In this document: positions 1 to 4,800 of the stretch, in pieces
Layout: every line of letters begins with the position of its first letter
Position numbering within the stretch: the first letter of the stretch is position 1
From: Candidatus Woesearchaeota archaeon
GTDB lineage: Archaea; Nanobdellota; Nanobdellia; Woesearchaeales; GCA-2687795
Direction of reading: 5' to 3'
NCBI GenBank assembly: GCA_002687795.1
Contig: NZBG01000003.1
Span: 1-11,135, forward strand
Length of the DNA stretch: 11,135 nucleotides
Notes under the pieces: model-generated
Database searches by the model: none
Told to the model about the DNA's origin: nothing
The model's input: only the letters and a program-made list of their open reading frames with translations
Program-made: the position numbers and the translations under genes

Positions 1-500
1 ATTCTGCCTGAGAAGGAAAAGTCCCCGCCAATAGGCTGCCTTATGTCCATGCCAAACAACCCATAAACAATAGGATAAACTATATTGTTTGTTATTGTTC
101 CGTCATATTTATGCCTTGAATACAAAGGAGTACAGTAATCATAGCCTTTAAAGACCGGCCCAATCATTAGCTTAACCCATTCAGGGTTGATGCTTTTTAA
201 GTCAGAATCTACAACCATTGCAGCTCTGATTTTATTCTCTTTCAAGAACTCAAAAAGCATCTTAAACACATTTCCTTTTCCAGAAACACCTTTTCTGCAG
301 AAACTTTTCTTTTTAGTCTTTGTTTTCGCGTTAAGGAAATAGTTTCTTGTGTTGTCAGCGCTTCCGCCATCTACATTGATGATAATAGCTTTCTTCTTAG
401 GATAATACTTTTGCAGACCTAAATCCACCTGTTCTGCAACAAAAGAAATGTTTTTTCCTTCATTATAGCTTGGTATGCCCACAACTATATCATATGTCAT
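1..500 (-). CDS. GT-A glycosyltransferase, glucosyl/mannosylglycerate synthase-like (partial, C-terminus outside window)
   Basis: About 166 residues are visible, read from ATG at 500 to the window edge; the C-terminal part is missing. Seen: an N-terminal nucleotide-sugar motif VGIPSYNE (residues 7-14), NVDGGS (42-47), the metal-binding DSD triad (98-100), then PLYSRHKYDGTITN (125-138) and RQPIGGDFSFSG (154-165). From family knowledge, the last two blocks are typical of the GT2/GT81-like group that includes glucosylglycerate and mannosylglycerate synthases, which move a sugar from a nucleotide donor to (phospho)glycerate to make compatible solutes. No transmembrane segment is seen in this part, so it is probably cytoplasmic. 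It has its own TATA box about 25 nt upstream, so transcription independent of the lipoprotein unit is likely. Acceptor specificity cannot be read from the sequence; another small acceptor is possible. Confidence 0.85.
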   Translation of the reverse strand, partial: MTYDIVVGIPSYNEGKNISFVAEQVDLGLQKYYPKKKAIIINVDGGSADNTRNYFLNAKTKTKKKSFCRKGVSGKGNVFKMLFEFLKENKIRAAMVVDSDLKSINPEWVKLMIGPVFKGYDYCTPLYSRHKYDGTITNNIVYPIVYGLFGMDIRQPIGGDFSFSGR

Positions 501-521
501 AAGGTAATTAAGAAAAAGAGG

Positions 522-530
522 TTATATAAA
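522..530 (-). promoter_or_regulatory. Archaeal TATA box for the glycosyltransferase
   Basis: On the minus strand this reads TTTATATAA, preceded by an A-rich stretch that could be a BRE. It is centred about 26 nt ahead of the ATG at 500, which predicts a transcript starting at or within a few bases of the start codon (leaderless). No Shine-Dalgarno-like sequence lies before that ATG, which agrees. Confidence 0.6.
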
Positions 531-546
531 GTTTTTTAATTTGATA

Positions 547-936
547 TTATCCAACAACAAGCATTCCTAAGGGTCTTTTGAAACTGCCTATTTCAAAGCT
601 TCCTTCTTTGTCTGCTTTGAATCTCAAAGAAATAGTCTTGCCATCGAATAACCTTTCTTCAATATCATAACCTTCAATAATAAACCTGTTTGTTTCACTG
701 CCAGAATATGTTATAAATAATTCCACTGATGAACTTTTCTTTACATTGATTGTGCCTGGATCAATGAAACTGTCAAATATTCTTATGTTATAAACTGCTT
801 GATTATTTTCCAGAGATTCTGTATGTGATTGAGTAGTATCAGCAGTATGCGCAGTTCCTAAATAGCTAAATAAAAACAAAGTGATTATGCAAATTATTCC
901 AATTATGAGTTTTGTCAGCTTCATCTTTTTTACCAC
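547..936 (-). CDS. Exported cupredoxin-fold protein without copper ligands
   Basis: A small protein with an N-terminal hydrophobic segment (about residues 9-26, after a Lys-rich start) that would be a signal peptide or membrane anchor. It is followed by about 85 residues with the cupredoxin pattern: FIDPGTINV, VELFI, a beta-rich core, FKADKEGSFEIGSF, and a terminal LGMLVV strand. In copper-binding relatives a His precedes the middle strand and a Cys-x(n)-His-x(n)-Met loop closes the site. Here the His position reads NRF, no Cys is present in the domain, and only the Met remains, so a structural rather than redox role is inferred. The start given is GTG at 936, which overlaps the stop of the upstream lipoprotein gene; an ATG at 924 (protein starting MKLTKL) is equally plausible. 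It is probably cotranscribed with the lipoprotein and acts at the cell surface. Confidence 0.72.
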   Translation of the reverse strand: MVKKMKLTKLIIGIICIITLFLFSYLGTAHTADTTQSHTESLENNQAVYNIRIFDSFIDPGTINVKKSSSVELFITYSGSETNRFIIEGYDIEERLFDGKTISLRFKADKEGSFEIGSFKRPLGMLVVG

Positions 937-2156
937 TCAAACACTGGCGGCCTGTTTACATCTTCTACTGTTATAGTAACATCTTTTGCAACTTCATTAA
1001 CACCATCAGATGCTGTTACGGTTACTATATGTGTTCCTGCATCGTCATAGTTTGTTTCATAGATAGAAGTGCTCATCCAGCCTGAATAAGTAACTGTTAC
1101 ATCGCTCCCTTCAGGATCTGTTACAACAGGGCTTATTACTACTGGTTCTCCTTCTTTTACAGTTAGTTCGCTCATTAGTTCTAATGTTGGCGGATTGTTT
1201 GAGCTTGTTATGGTAATTAAAATCTCTTTCTTGCTTTCTAATGCTCCATCTGAAGCTGTAACTGTTACAGTATATTCACCTGCATCACCTGCATCAGTTT
1301 CCCATTCGCCATTGTCATTTAAAGGCGAGGAAAAACTTAGTGTAACAGGATCATTATCAGGGTCAGCTGCAACAGCAGTTACTTTGACAATGCTGCCTTC
1401 CTTGATAGATATATCGTTAAGCTCGCTTAGAACAGGAGCCCTGTTTATATTATTAACGGTAATAGTAATTTCCTTACTTACTTCATTAACGCCATCAGAA
1501 GCAGTTATTGTTACTTTATGTGTTCCTGCATCATTATAGTTCGTTTTATACTGGGAAGAACTCATCCAGCCGGAATATTTTATGCTTACTTCCTCATTTT
1601 CAGGATCTTTTACAACAGGACTTAAAGTAACAGTTTGCCCTTCATTAACAGTTATATCTTTAACATTATCTATCACAGGCTGCTGATTATCGCTTTTTAC
1701 AATTATTAATAAATCCTGAGTAGTGGTTGATTTGCCATCAGAAGCGATTATTGTTGTTTTGTATTCTCCTGCATCACCAGGTTCTGTCTGCCATTCGCCT
1801 TTACTGTTTAAAGGGCTTGAATATGTATAAGTTATAGGATCACCATCAGGATCTATGGCTTTTAGATTTAGCTTTACTAATTCGGCTTCATTTACTACAA
1901 TCTTTGGCAATTTTTCCTTATCTTCTTCTTTTATTTCTGGCTCTAGAATAATTGGAGGTTCTTCTGTGATAAGTTTGATGTCTTCTTCAGGAATAATTTC
2001 AGGAGGCAGTTCTTGTCCAGTATCTCCAGTAGGAATCTCGTCAAATGGTATAAAGGATAAATCATCTTCTGGTTCTTCTTTAGGCAATAGCATATTACAT
2101 CCACTTAGAAGAGCTATAACAAGGAATACCATAAACAAGAATATAATCTTTTTCAT
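930..2156 (-). CDS. Surface lipoprotein with four Ig/cadherin-like (PKD-type) repeats
   Basis: A 408-residue secreted protein. Residues 1-20 form a lipoprotein signal ending in the lipobox LLSGC (Cys20). Residues 21-85 are an acidic Pro/Glu-rich spacer. About residues 85-402 hold four beta-sandwich repeats of roughly 80 residues, each with a DPDxDP- or DPExxxV-type motif, a DAG(E/T) turn, TASDG and a TITV closing strand. This pattern is typical of cadherin-like/PKD modules on archaeal and bacterial surface proteins, probably used for adhesion or as calcium-stiffened spacers. The repeats alternate in type: 1 and 3 carry SSPLN..GEW, 2 and 4 carry YSGWMS..Y.TNY.DAGTH. The protein stops right after NRPPVFEW, which looks like the first residues of a fifth repeat. 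The stop overlaps the start of the cupredoxin-like gene. The partner or ligand is unknown. Confidence 0.85.
   Translation of the reverse strand: MKKIIFLFMVFLVIALLSGCNMLLPKEEPEDDLSFIPFDEIPTGDTGQELPPEIIPEEDIKLITEEPPIILEPEIKEEDKEKLPKIVVNEAELVKLNLKAIDPDGDPITYTYSSPLNSKGEWQTEPGDAGEYKTTIIASDGKSTTTQDLLIIVKSDNQQPVIDNVKDITVNEGQTVTLSPVVKDPENEEVSIKYSGWMSSSQYKTNYNDAGTHKVTITASDGVNEVSKEITITVNNINRAPVLSELNDISIKEGSIVKVTAVAADPDNDPVTLSFSSPLNDNGEWETDAGDAGEYTVTVTASDGALESKKEILITITSSNNPPTLELMSELTVKEGEPVVISPVVTDPEGSDVTVTYSGWMSTSIYETNYDDAGTHIVTVTASDGVNEVAKDVTITVEDVNRPPVFEW
951..1904 (-). repeat. ABAB tandem domain duplication inside the lipoprotein gene
   Basis: Two units of about 155-165 codons lie head to tail: unit 1 at about 1449-1904 and unit 2 at about 951-1442. 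Each has an A-type module (SSPLN..GEW.T) followed by a B-type module (YSGWMS..Y.TNY.DAGTH.VT.TASDGVNEV). A matches A and B matches B better than A matches B, which indicates a single duplication of a two-module unit. Boundaries are approximate. Confidence 0.75.
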
Positions 2157-2212
2157 TTAAAAAACCATTATAATTTCATTTAATATTGTTATTATCGTTA
2201 AATGTATAACTG

Positions 2213-2221
2213 ATATATAAA
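2213..2221 (-). promoter_or_regulatory. Candidate TATA box for the lipoprotein-cupredoxin unit
   Basis: TTTATATAT on the minus strand, about 60 nt ahead of the ATG at 2156, which would give a leader of roughly 30 nt. The divergent 161-bp gap (2157-2317) is extremely AT-rich, so chance TATA matches are common. This is the best-formed one on this strand. Confidence 0.4.
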
Positions 2222-2287
2222 CTTTATTGTAGTAAAAAGTATTCATTAAAGATTAATATGAACTAAAGACAAATAAAAAAGGCAAAA

Positions 2288-2296
2288 TTATATAAT
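2288..2296 (+). promoter_or_regulatory. TATA box for flpA
   Basis: TTATATAAT on the plus strand, preceded by a purine-rich AAAAAAGGCAAAA stretch (possible BRE). It is centred about 26 nt before the ATG at 2318, implying a leaderless mRNA. No Shine-Dalgarno sequence is seen before the ATG. Confidence 0.6.
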
Positions 2297-2317
2297 AGAT
2301 AATACTATTTTCATGCT

Positions 2318-2998
2318 ATGCAAATCAAAGAAAGCAAATTTAATGGAATATTTTTAGGTCAAAGAGGCAGAAGAACGCTTTTGCTTACAGAGAATCTTAC
2401 GCCTGGAAGGAAGTTTTTTGATGAAGATCTTATTAATCATAAAGGGGTTGAGCTCAGAACATGGAACCCTGACAGGAGCAAGCTTTCAGCTGCTATCCTT
2501 AACAGATTAAAGAGTGTGCCTATTAAGGAAGGAGATGTTATTCTTTACTTAGGCTCTTCTTATGGCACTACTTGCACGTATGTTTCAGATATAGTTAAAG
2601 AGAAAGGGTTTATTTTTGCTTTGGATTTTGCTCCAAGGGTTATGAGAGAGCTTGTTTTCATAAGCCAGGTTAGAGGTAACATCTGCCCGGTGCTGGCTGA
2701 TGCTAACAGACCTGAAACTTATAAGGATAAGGTGAGCAAGGCTGATGTTCTTTATATTGATGTTGCGCAGAGAAACCAGGCAGAGATTCTTATTAAGAAT
2801 GCCAAGCTGTTTCTAAAGGATAAGGGATATGCCTTCTTTGCTATTAAGGCAAGAAGCGTGGATGTCACAAAGAGCCCTGAGAAGGTTTTCCAGGAAGAGA
2901 TTAATACATTGCTTAAGAACGGCTTTAAGCTGATTGATAAGGTTAATCTTAGGCCTTATCAGAAGGATCATGTGATGGTTTTGGTGCAAAAAAACTAA
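2318..2998 (+). CDS. flpA: Fibrillarin-like rRNA/tRNA 2'-O-methyltransferase
   Basis: This is the catalytic subunit of the archaeal box C/D RNP, which transfers methyl from S-adenosylmethionine to ribose 2'-OH at sites chosen by guide RNAs, together with Nop5 and L7Ae. The length (226 residues) matches archaeal fibrillarins. The N-terminal beta domain (1-65) is followed by a Rossmann methylase. Motif I is ILYLGSSYGTTCTYVSDIV (75-93), then LDFAPRVMRELVFIS (102-116), VLADANRPE (125-133), DVLYIDVAQRNQAEI (143-157), AIKARSVDVTKSP (175-187) and the C-terminal LRPYQKDHVMVLV (211-223). The usual Asp, Lys and Asp/His functional positions are retained. The common archaeal partner nop5 is not adjacent: the upstream gene is divergent and the downstream one convergent. 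The stop codon overlaps that of the convergent 100-aa gene in a shared CTAA. Confidence 0.95.
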   Translation: MQIKESKFNGIFLGQRGRRTLLLTENLTPGRKFFDEDLINHKGVELRTWNPDRSKLSAAILNRLKSVPIKEGDVILYLGSSYGTTCTYVSDIVKEKGFIFALDFAPRVMRELVFISQVRGNICPVLADANRPETYKDKVSKADVLYIDVAQRNQAEILIKNAKLFLKDKGYAFFAIKARSVDVTKSPEKVFQEEINTLLKNGFKLIDKVNLRPYQKDHVMVLVQKN

Positions 2999-3297
2999 AA
3001 CTTGTTTCCTGATTCTATTGCTAACCTAATCTGTGCTAAATACGCTTCAAACCATCCCATATCATGATTATAAGAAACTTCATTATCTCTCTTCAAAGAA
3101 TCACTAAGATTACATGCAGAAGCTACAAAACTTATTCCAGAGTGAAATTGTGCAAAATCATTTAATTGAGAAAGTAAAGCCAAACTCAAATCAAATATAT
3201 CTTCATAAGCAGATTTAATCCTACCTGTTTGAATATTAGGCTTTATTGTGTCTTTATAGACTTCTCCGATAATCTCTACTCTTTCTCCAATGTCCAT
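2995..3297 (-). CDS. Hypothetical 100-aa helical protein
   Basis: I do not recognise a family. The ORF runs from ATG at 3297 to a TAG that overlaps the flpA stop. The sequence looks soluble and mostly alpha-helical: a short beta-like start (ERVEIIGEVY), then amphipathic stretches around residues 26-48 (YEDIFDLSLALLSQLNDFAQF) and 78-97 (MGWFEAYLAQIRLAIESGNK). It has two Cys/His-containing middle segments but no clear metal site, and no signal peptide or membrane span. It occupies sequence not explained by any other gene and has ordinary codon use, which supports reality. An AT-rich element (AATATATTAA, 3311-3320 on the minus strand) lies closer to the ATG than the other TATA boxes, so promoter assignment is weak; readthrough from the tRNA gene just upstream is possible. 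Confidence 0.55.
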   Translation of the reverse strand: MDIGERVEIIGEVYKDTIKPNIQTGRIKSAYEDIFDLSLALLSQLNDFAQFHSGISFVASACNLSDSLKRDNEVSYNHDMGWFEAYLAQIRLAIESGNKF

Positions 3298-3320
3298 TTT
3301 ACCATAAAATTTAATATATT

Positions 3321-3334
3321 CTTAAAAAGAAAAA
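3321..3334 (-). terminator. T-rich terminator after tRNA-Phe
   Basis: Directly after the discriminator base the minus strand reads TTTTTCTTTTTAAG, the double T-run typical of archaeal intrinsic termination without a hairpin. It also shows that CCA is not encoded in the tRNA gene. Confidence 0.6.
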
Positions 3335-3348
3335 TGGGGCAGCGGGAA

Positions 3349-3388
3349 CTCTCAAATCCTGAGGGATTCGCGGTTTCCCTCTGGGATA
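3349..3388 (-). other. tRNA-Phe intron 3 (T loop, position 59/60, 40 nt)
   Basis: It separates TTCAAA (3394-3389) from the last T-loop base T60 (3348). BHB reading: central helix TTCA (3394-3391) with TGAG (3354-3351), one G-U pair; 5' bulge AAT (3390-3388); 3' bulge AGT (3350-3348), each cut after its second base. The intron body folds by ATCC (3387-3384) with GGAT (3359-3356), then GAGGGA (3381-3376) with TCCCTC (3366-3361). One extra T (3355) makes the motif relaxed. T60 may instead be 3388, shifting the intron by one base. Confidence 0.85.
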
Positions 3389-3410
3389 TTTGAATCCCGG
3401 ACACCTAGAT

Positions 3411-3452
3411 CTCTGTTCTGTCATCGGCATAAGCCTCAGCAGATCATAGGAA
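3411..3452 (-). other. tRNA-Phe intron 2 (anticodon loop, position 37/38, 42 nt)
   Basis: It lies between G37 (3453) and A38 (3410), the canonical archaeal intron site. Exon CTG (3458-3456) pairs with intron CAG (3415-3413) as a central helix of three pairs (a fourth would be A-A). The 3' bulge is AGA (3412-3410), and intron TTC (3452-3450) pairs with GAA (3418-3416) as the inner helix. Sliding the intron by one base (3412-3453) gives the same mature loop. Confidence 0.88.
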
Positions 3453-3469
3453 CTTCAGTCTAGTGCTCT

Positions 3470-3512
3470 TTCTTGCGCACAAGAAACCAGCGAATCTCTG
3501 ATTTTAGCGCGT
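3470..3512 (-). other. tRNA-Phe intron 1 (D loop, position 20/21, 43 nt)
   Basis: It lies between G20 (3513) and A21 (3469). BHB reading: exon CCTG (3518-3515) pairs with CAAG (3475-3472) with one C-A mismatch. The 5' bulge is GGA (3514-3512) and the 3' bulge AAA (3471-3469), both cut after the second base. Inner helix CGCGC (3511-3507) pairs with GTGCG (3480-3476), five pairs including one G-U. A shift of one base gives the same product. Confidence 0.86.
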
Positions 3513-3562
3513 CCCAGGCTGAGCTACTGCCCCAAGACTATAACAACTGAGAGTGAATTTTT

Positions 3563-3572
3563 ATTTATATTA
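3563..3572 (-). promoter_or_regulatory. TATA-like element for tRNA-Phe
   Basis: TAATATAAAT on the minus strand, 30-39 nt ahead of the first tRNA base and overlapping the thiI stop codon. The position would give a short 5' leader to be trimmed by RNase P. Transcription from thiI could also read into the tRNA. Confidence 0.5.
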
Positions 3573-4719
3573 CTTTCGCTTTTGCTTGCTTTATTGCACT
3601 TTCAACCAGTTTATCAACGTCAAACAGAGCTTCATTCTTTTTTAATAACCTGACATCAGCTTTCAATGTAGGATGTTTTGCTAAGAAATAACTGCAGCAG
3701 TCACCATAAGGCATTGCTGAGATTTCATAAGTGTCAATTCTCTTTGCGAGATCTATGATTTCTCTTTTGTCAAGGCCTATTAAAGGGGAAAGAATATGTC
3801 TTTCTGAATCTGTGTATGTTGCTTCAAGGTTTTCAAAAGTTTGGGATGCTACTTGTGAAAGACTGTCTCCTACAATAAGGAACTTTGCTTTGTTTAGTTC
3901 TGCTATCTTAGAAGCTATCTTAAGCATGAATTTCCTGTAGATTAGCATCCTTAGCTTGGAATTTACCTTCATAATGATTTCTTTCTGGAGATTTTCAAAA
4001 GGAACAATGCAAAGTTTTGTCTTGACTTGAAACTTTGATAATTGTTCTGCCAGCTTTGTTATCTTCCCCTCTACAGAAGAAGATGCCTGGTTCTTATTAT
4101 GGAAATGCACAAGTATAACTTCACAGCCTCTTTTCATCATAAGGTAAGCAGCCACAGGGCTGTCAAACCCACCGGATAACAATGCAACAACCTTTTGCTG
4201 AGGATTTGTTGGCAGTCCTCCAACGCCTTTAATATCTTCATCAGAGATATAAGCAGACTTTTTTGAAAGCTCAATCTTTAGCATTATATCAGGTGATTTC
4301 ATCTTTACTTTTTTATTGCAAGCCTTGATTATTACTTCCCCTAATTTGGAGTTAAGCTCCATTGAGTTCAGCTCAAAACCTTTGTCATGCCTTACAGTGT
4401 TTACTTTGAATGAATCATATTTTTTATCTTCTAAGAAACTTACAGCCTCTTTCTTCAATGAATCAAGATTTAGTTCAACCTTTTTTGCAAATGAGAAGTA
4501 AGCAATTCCTGGTATTTGTGAGAGCGCTTCCTTTATTTTTGATATGTCTGCTTTTGCATTAATCTCGATAGTTAAATGCCCAGACTCACGAAAGCAAGAC
4601 TTCATTAAGTCTTTTAATTTCATCTCAATGTTTCTAATCAAAAGCTCTTCAAAGCTGCCCCTATTCTTTCCTTTAAGGCCTATTTCATCATAATGTACAA
4701 TTATATAGTCAAATTCCAT
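3565..4719 (-). CDS. thiI: tRNA 4-thiouridine synthetase ThiI, rhodanese-less archaeal type
   Basis: It adenylates U8 of tRNA and replaces oxygen by sulfur to make 4-thiouridine; some homologues also serve thiazole synthesis. Seen in order: an N-terminal ferredoxin-like region with HYDEIGLKGKNR (9-20), a THUMP RNA-binding domain (about 60-165) ending at GVGGLP (165-170), then a PP-loop ATP pyrophosphatase with SGGFDSP (182-188). Further on are LIVGDSLSQVASQT (281-294), SPLIGLDKREII (311-322) and PYGDCCSYFLAKHPT (337-351). At 384 residues it matches archaeal ThiI and lacks the rhodanese domain that carries sulfur in E. coli ThiI (482 residues). The Cys pair 341-342 is the family's usual C-terminal motif and could take part in sulfur handling (inference). 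The start ATG has a TATA box at the right distance for a near-leaderless mRNA. The tRNA-Phe gene next to it has the target U8. Confidence 0.94.
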   Translation of the reverse strand: MEFDYIIVHYDEIGLKGKNRGSFEELLIRNIEMKLKDLMKSCFRESGHLTIEINAKADISKIKEALSQIPGIAYFSFAKKVELNLDSLKKEAVSFLEDKKYDSFKVNTVRHDKGFELNSMELNSKLGEVIIKACNKKVKMKSPDIMLKIELSKKSAYISDEDIKGVGGLPTNPQQKVVALLSGGFDSPVAAYLMMKRGCEVILVHFHNKNQASSSVEGKITKLAEQLSKFQVKTKLCIVPFENLQKEIIMKVNSKLRMLIYRKFMLKIASKIAELNKAKFLIVGDSLSQVASQTFENLEATYTDSERHILSPLIGLDKREIIDLAKRIDTYEISAMPYGDCCSYFLAKHPTLKADVRLLKKNEALFDVDKLVESAIKQAKAKVI

Positions 4720-4745
4720 ATTATACTAAGAAATACAGCTTTTAG

Positions 4746-4756
4746 TTATATATTTA
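4746..4756 (-). promoter_or_regulatory. TATA box for thiI
   Basis: TAAATATATAA on the minus strand, centred about 32 nt before the thiI ATG (4719), so the predicted transcript has a leader of only a few bases. It lies after the T-rich end of the transaldolase gene, which supports a separate transcription unit. Confidence 0.55.
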
Positions 4757-4762
4757 ACGGAG

Positions 4763-4797
4763 AAAAAAGGAAAATAAAGAAAACTAAGAAAAAAGTT
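4763..4797 (-). terminator. T-rich terminator after the transaldolase gene
   Basis: The minus strand after the transaldolase stop has repeated T-runs (six T at 4794-4789, four T at 4783-4780 region, six T at 4768-4763) separated by short C/A/G interruptions, the usual form of archaeal poly-T termination. There is no hairpin. Confidence 0.55.
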
Positions 4798-4800
4798 TAG

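Larger units (their letters stand above)
3335..3533 (-). tRNA. tRNA-Phe(GAA) interrupted by three introns
   Basis: Read on the minus strand from 3533. Acceptor GGGGCAG (3533-3527) pairs with CTGCCCC (3342-3336), with discriminator A at 3335. T8 and A9 follow, then D stem GCTC (3524-3521) with GAGC (3468-3465). D loop is AGCCTGGG plus A, anticodon stem CTAGA (3463-3459) with TCTAG (3409-3405), anticodon loop CTGAAG plus A with anticodon GAA at 3456-3454. Variable loop GTGTC, T stem CGGGA (3399-3395) with TCCCG (3347-3343), T loop TTCAAA plus T. The 199-nt gene becomes a 74-nt tRNA once 43-, 42- and 40-nt insertions at positions 20/21, 37/38 and 59/60 are removed. All 21 stem pairs are Watson-Crick, so this is not a decayed gene. 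Oddity: pair 53-61 is A-U instead of the nearly universal G-C. CCA must be added by enzyme. Confidence 0.93.

Noticed and set aside
922..940. A frameshift splitting one gene into the lipoprotein and the cupredoxin-like protein.
   Set aside because: The downstream reading frame begins with its own signal-peptide-like segment, so the two are separate exported proteins that overlap by a few bases.
1195..2160. Plus-strand open frames opposite the lipoprotein gene (1195-1539 and 1855-2160).
   Set aside because: They are low-complexity Ser/Thr/Val-rich mirror translations of the repeat gene, with no promoter, RBS or family pattern.
3411..3452. Box C/D guide RNA inside the anticodon-loop intron, as in haloarchaeal tRNA-Trp (ATGATCT, CTGA, GATGA and CAGA look like C, D', C', D).
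   Set aside because: The intron is only 42 nt and the C-like and D'-like boxes are 2 nt apart, leaving no room for a guide. The boxes are also imperfect. Short matches of this kind are expected by chance.
3335..3533. A decayed tRNA or tRNA pseudogene with insertions.
   Set aside because: All four stems pair perfectly after removing three segments that each show BHB-like splice geometry, and the anticodon loop and discriminator fit tRNA-Phe. Decay would not preserve this.
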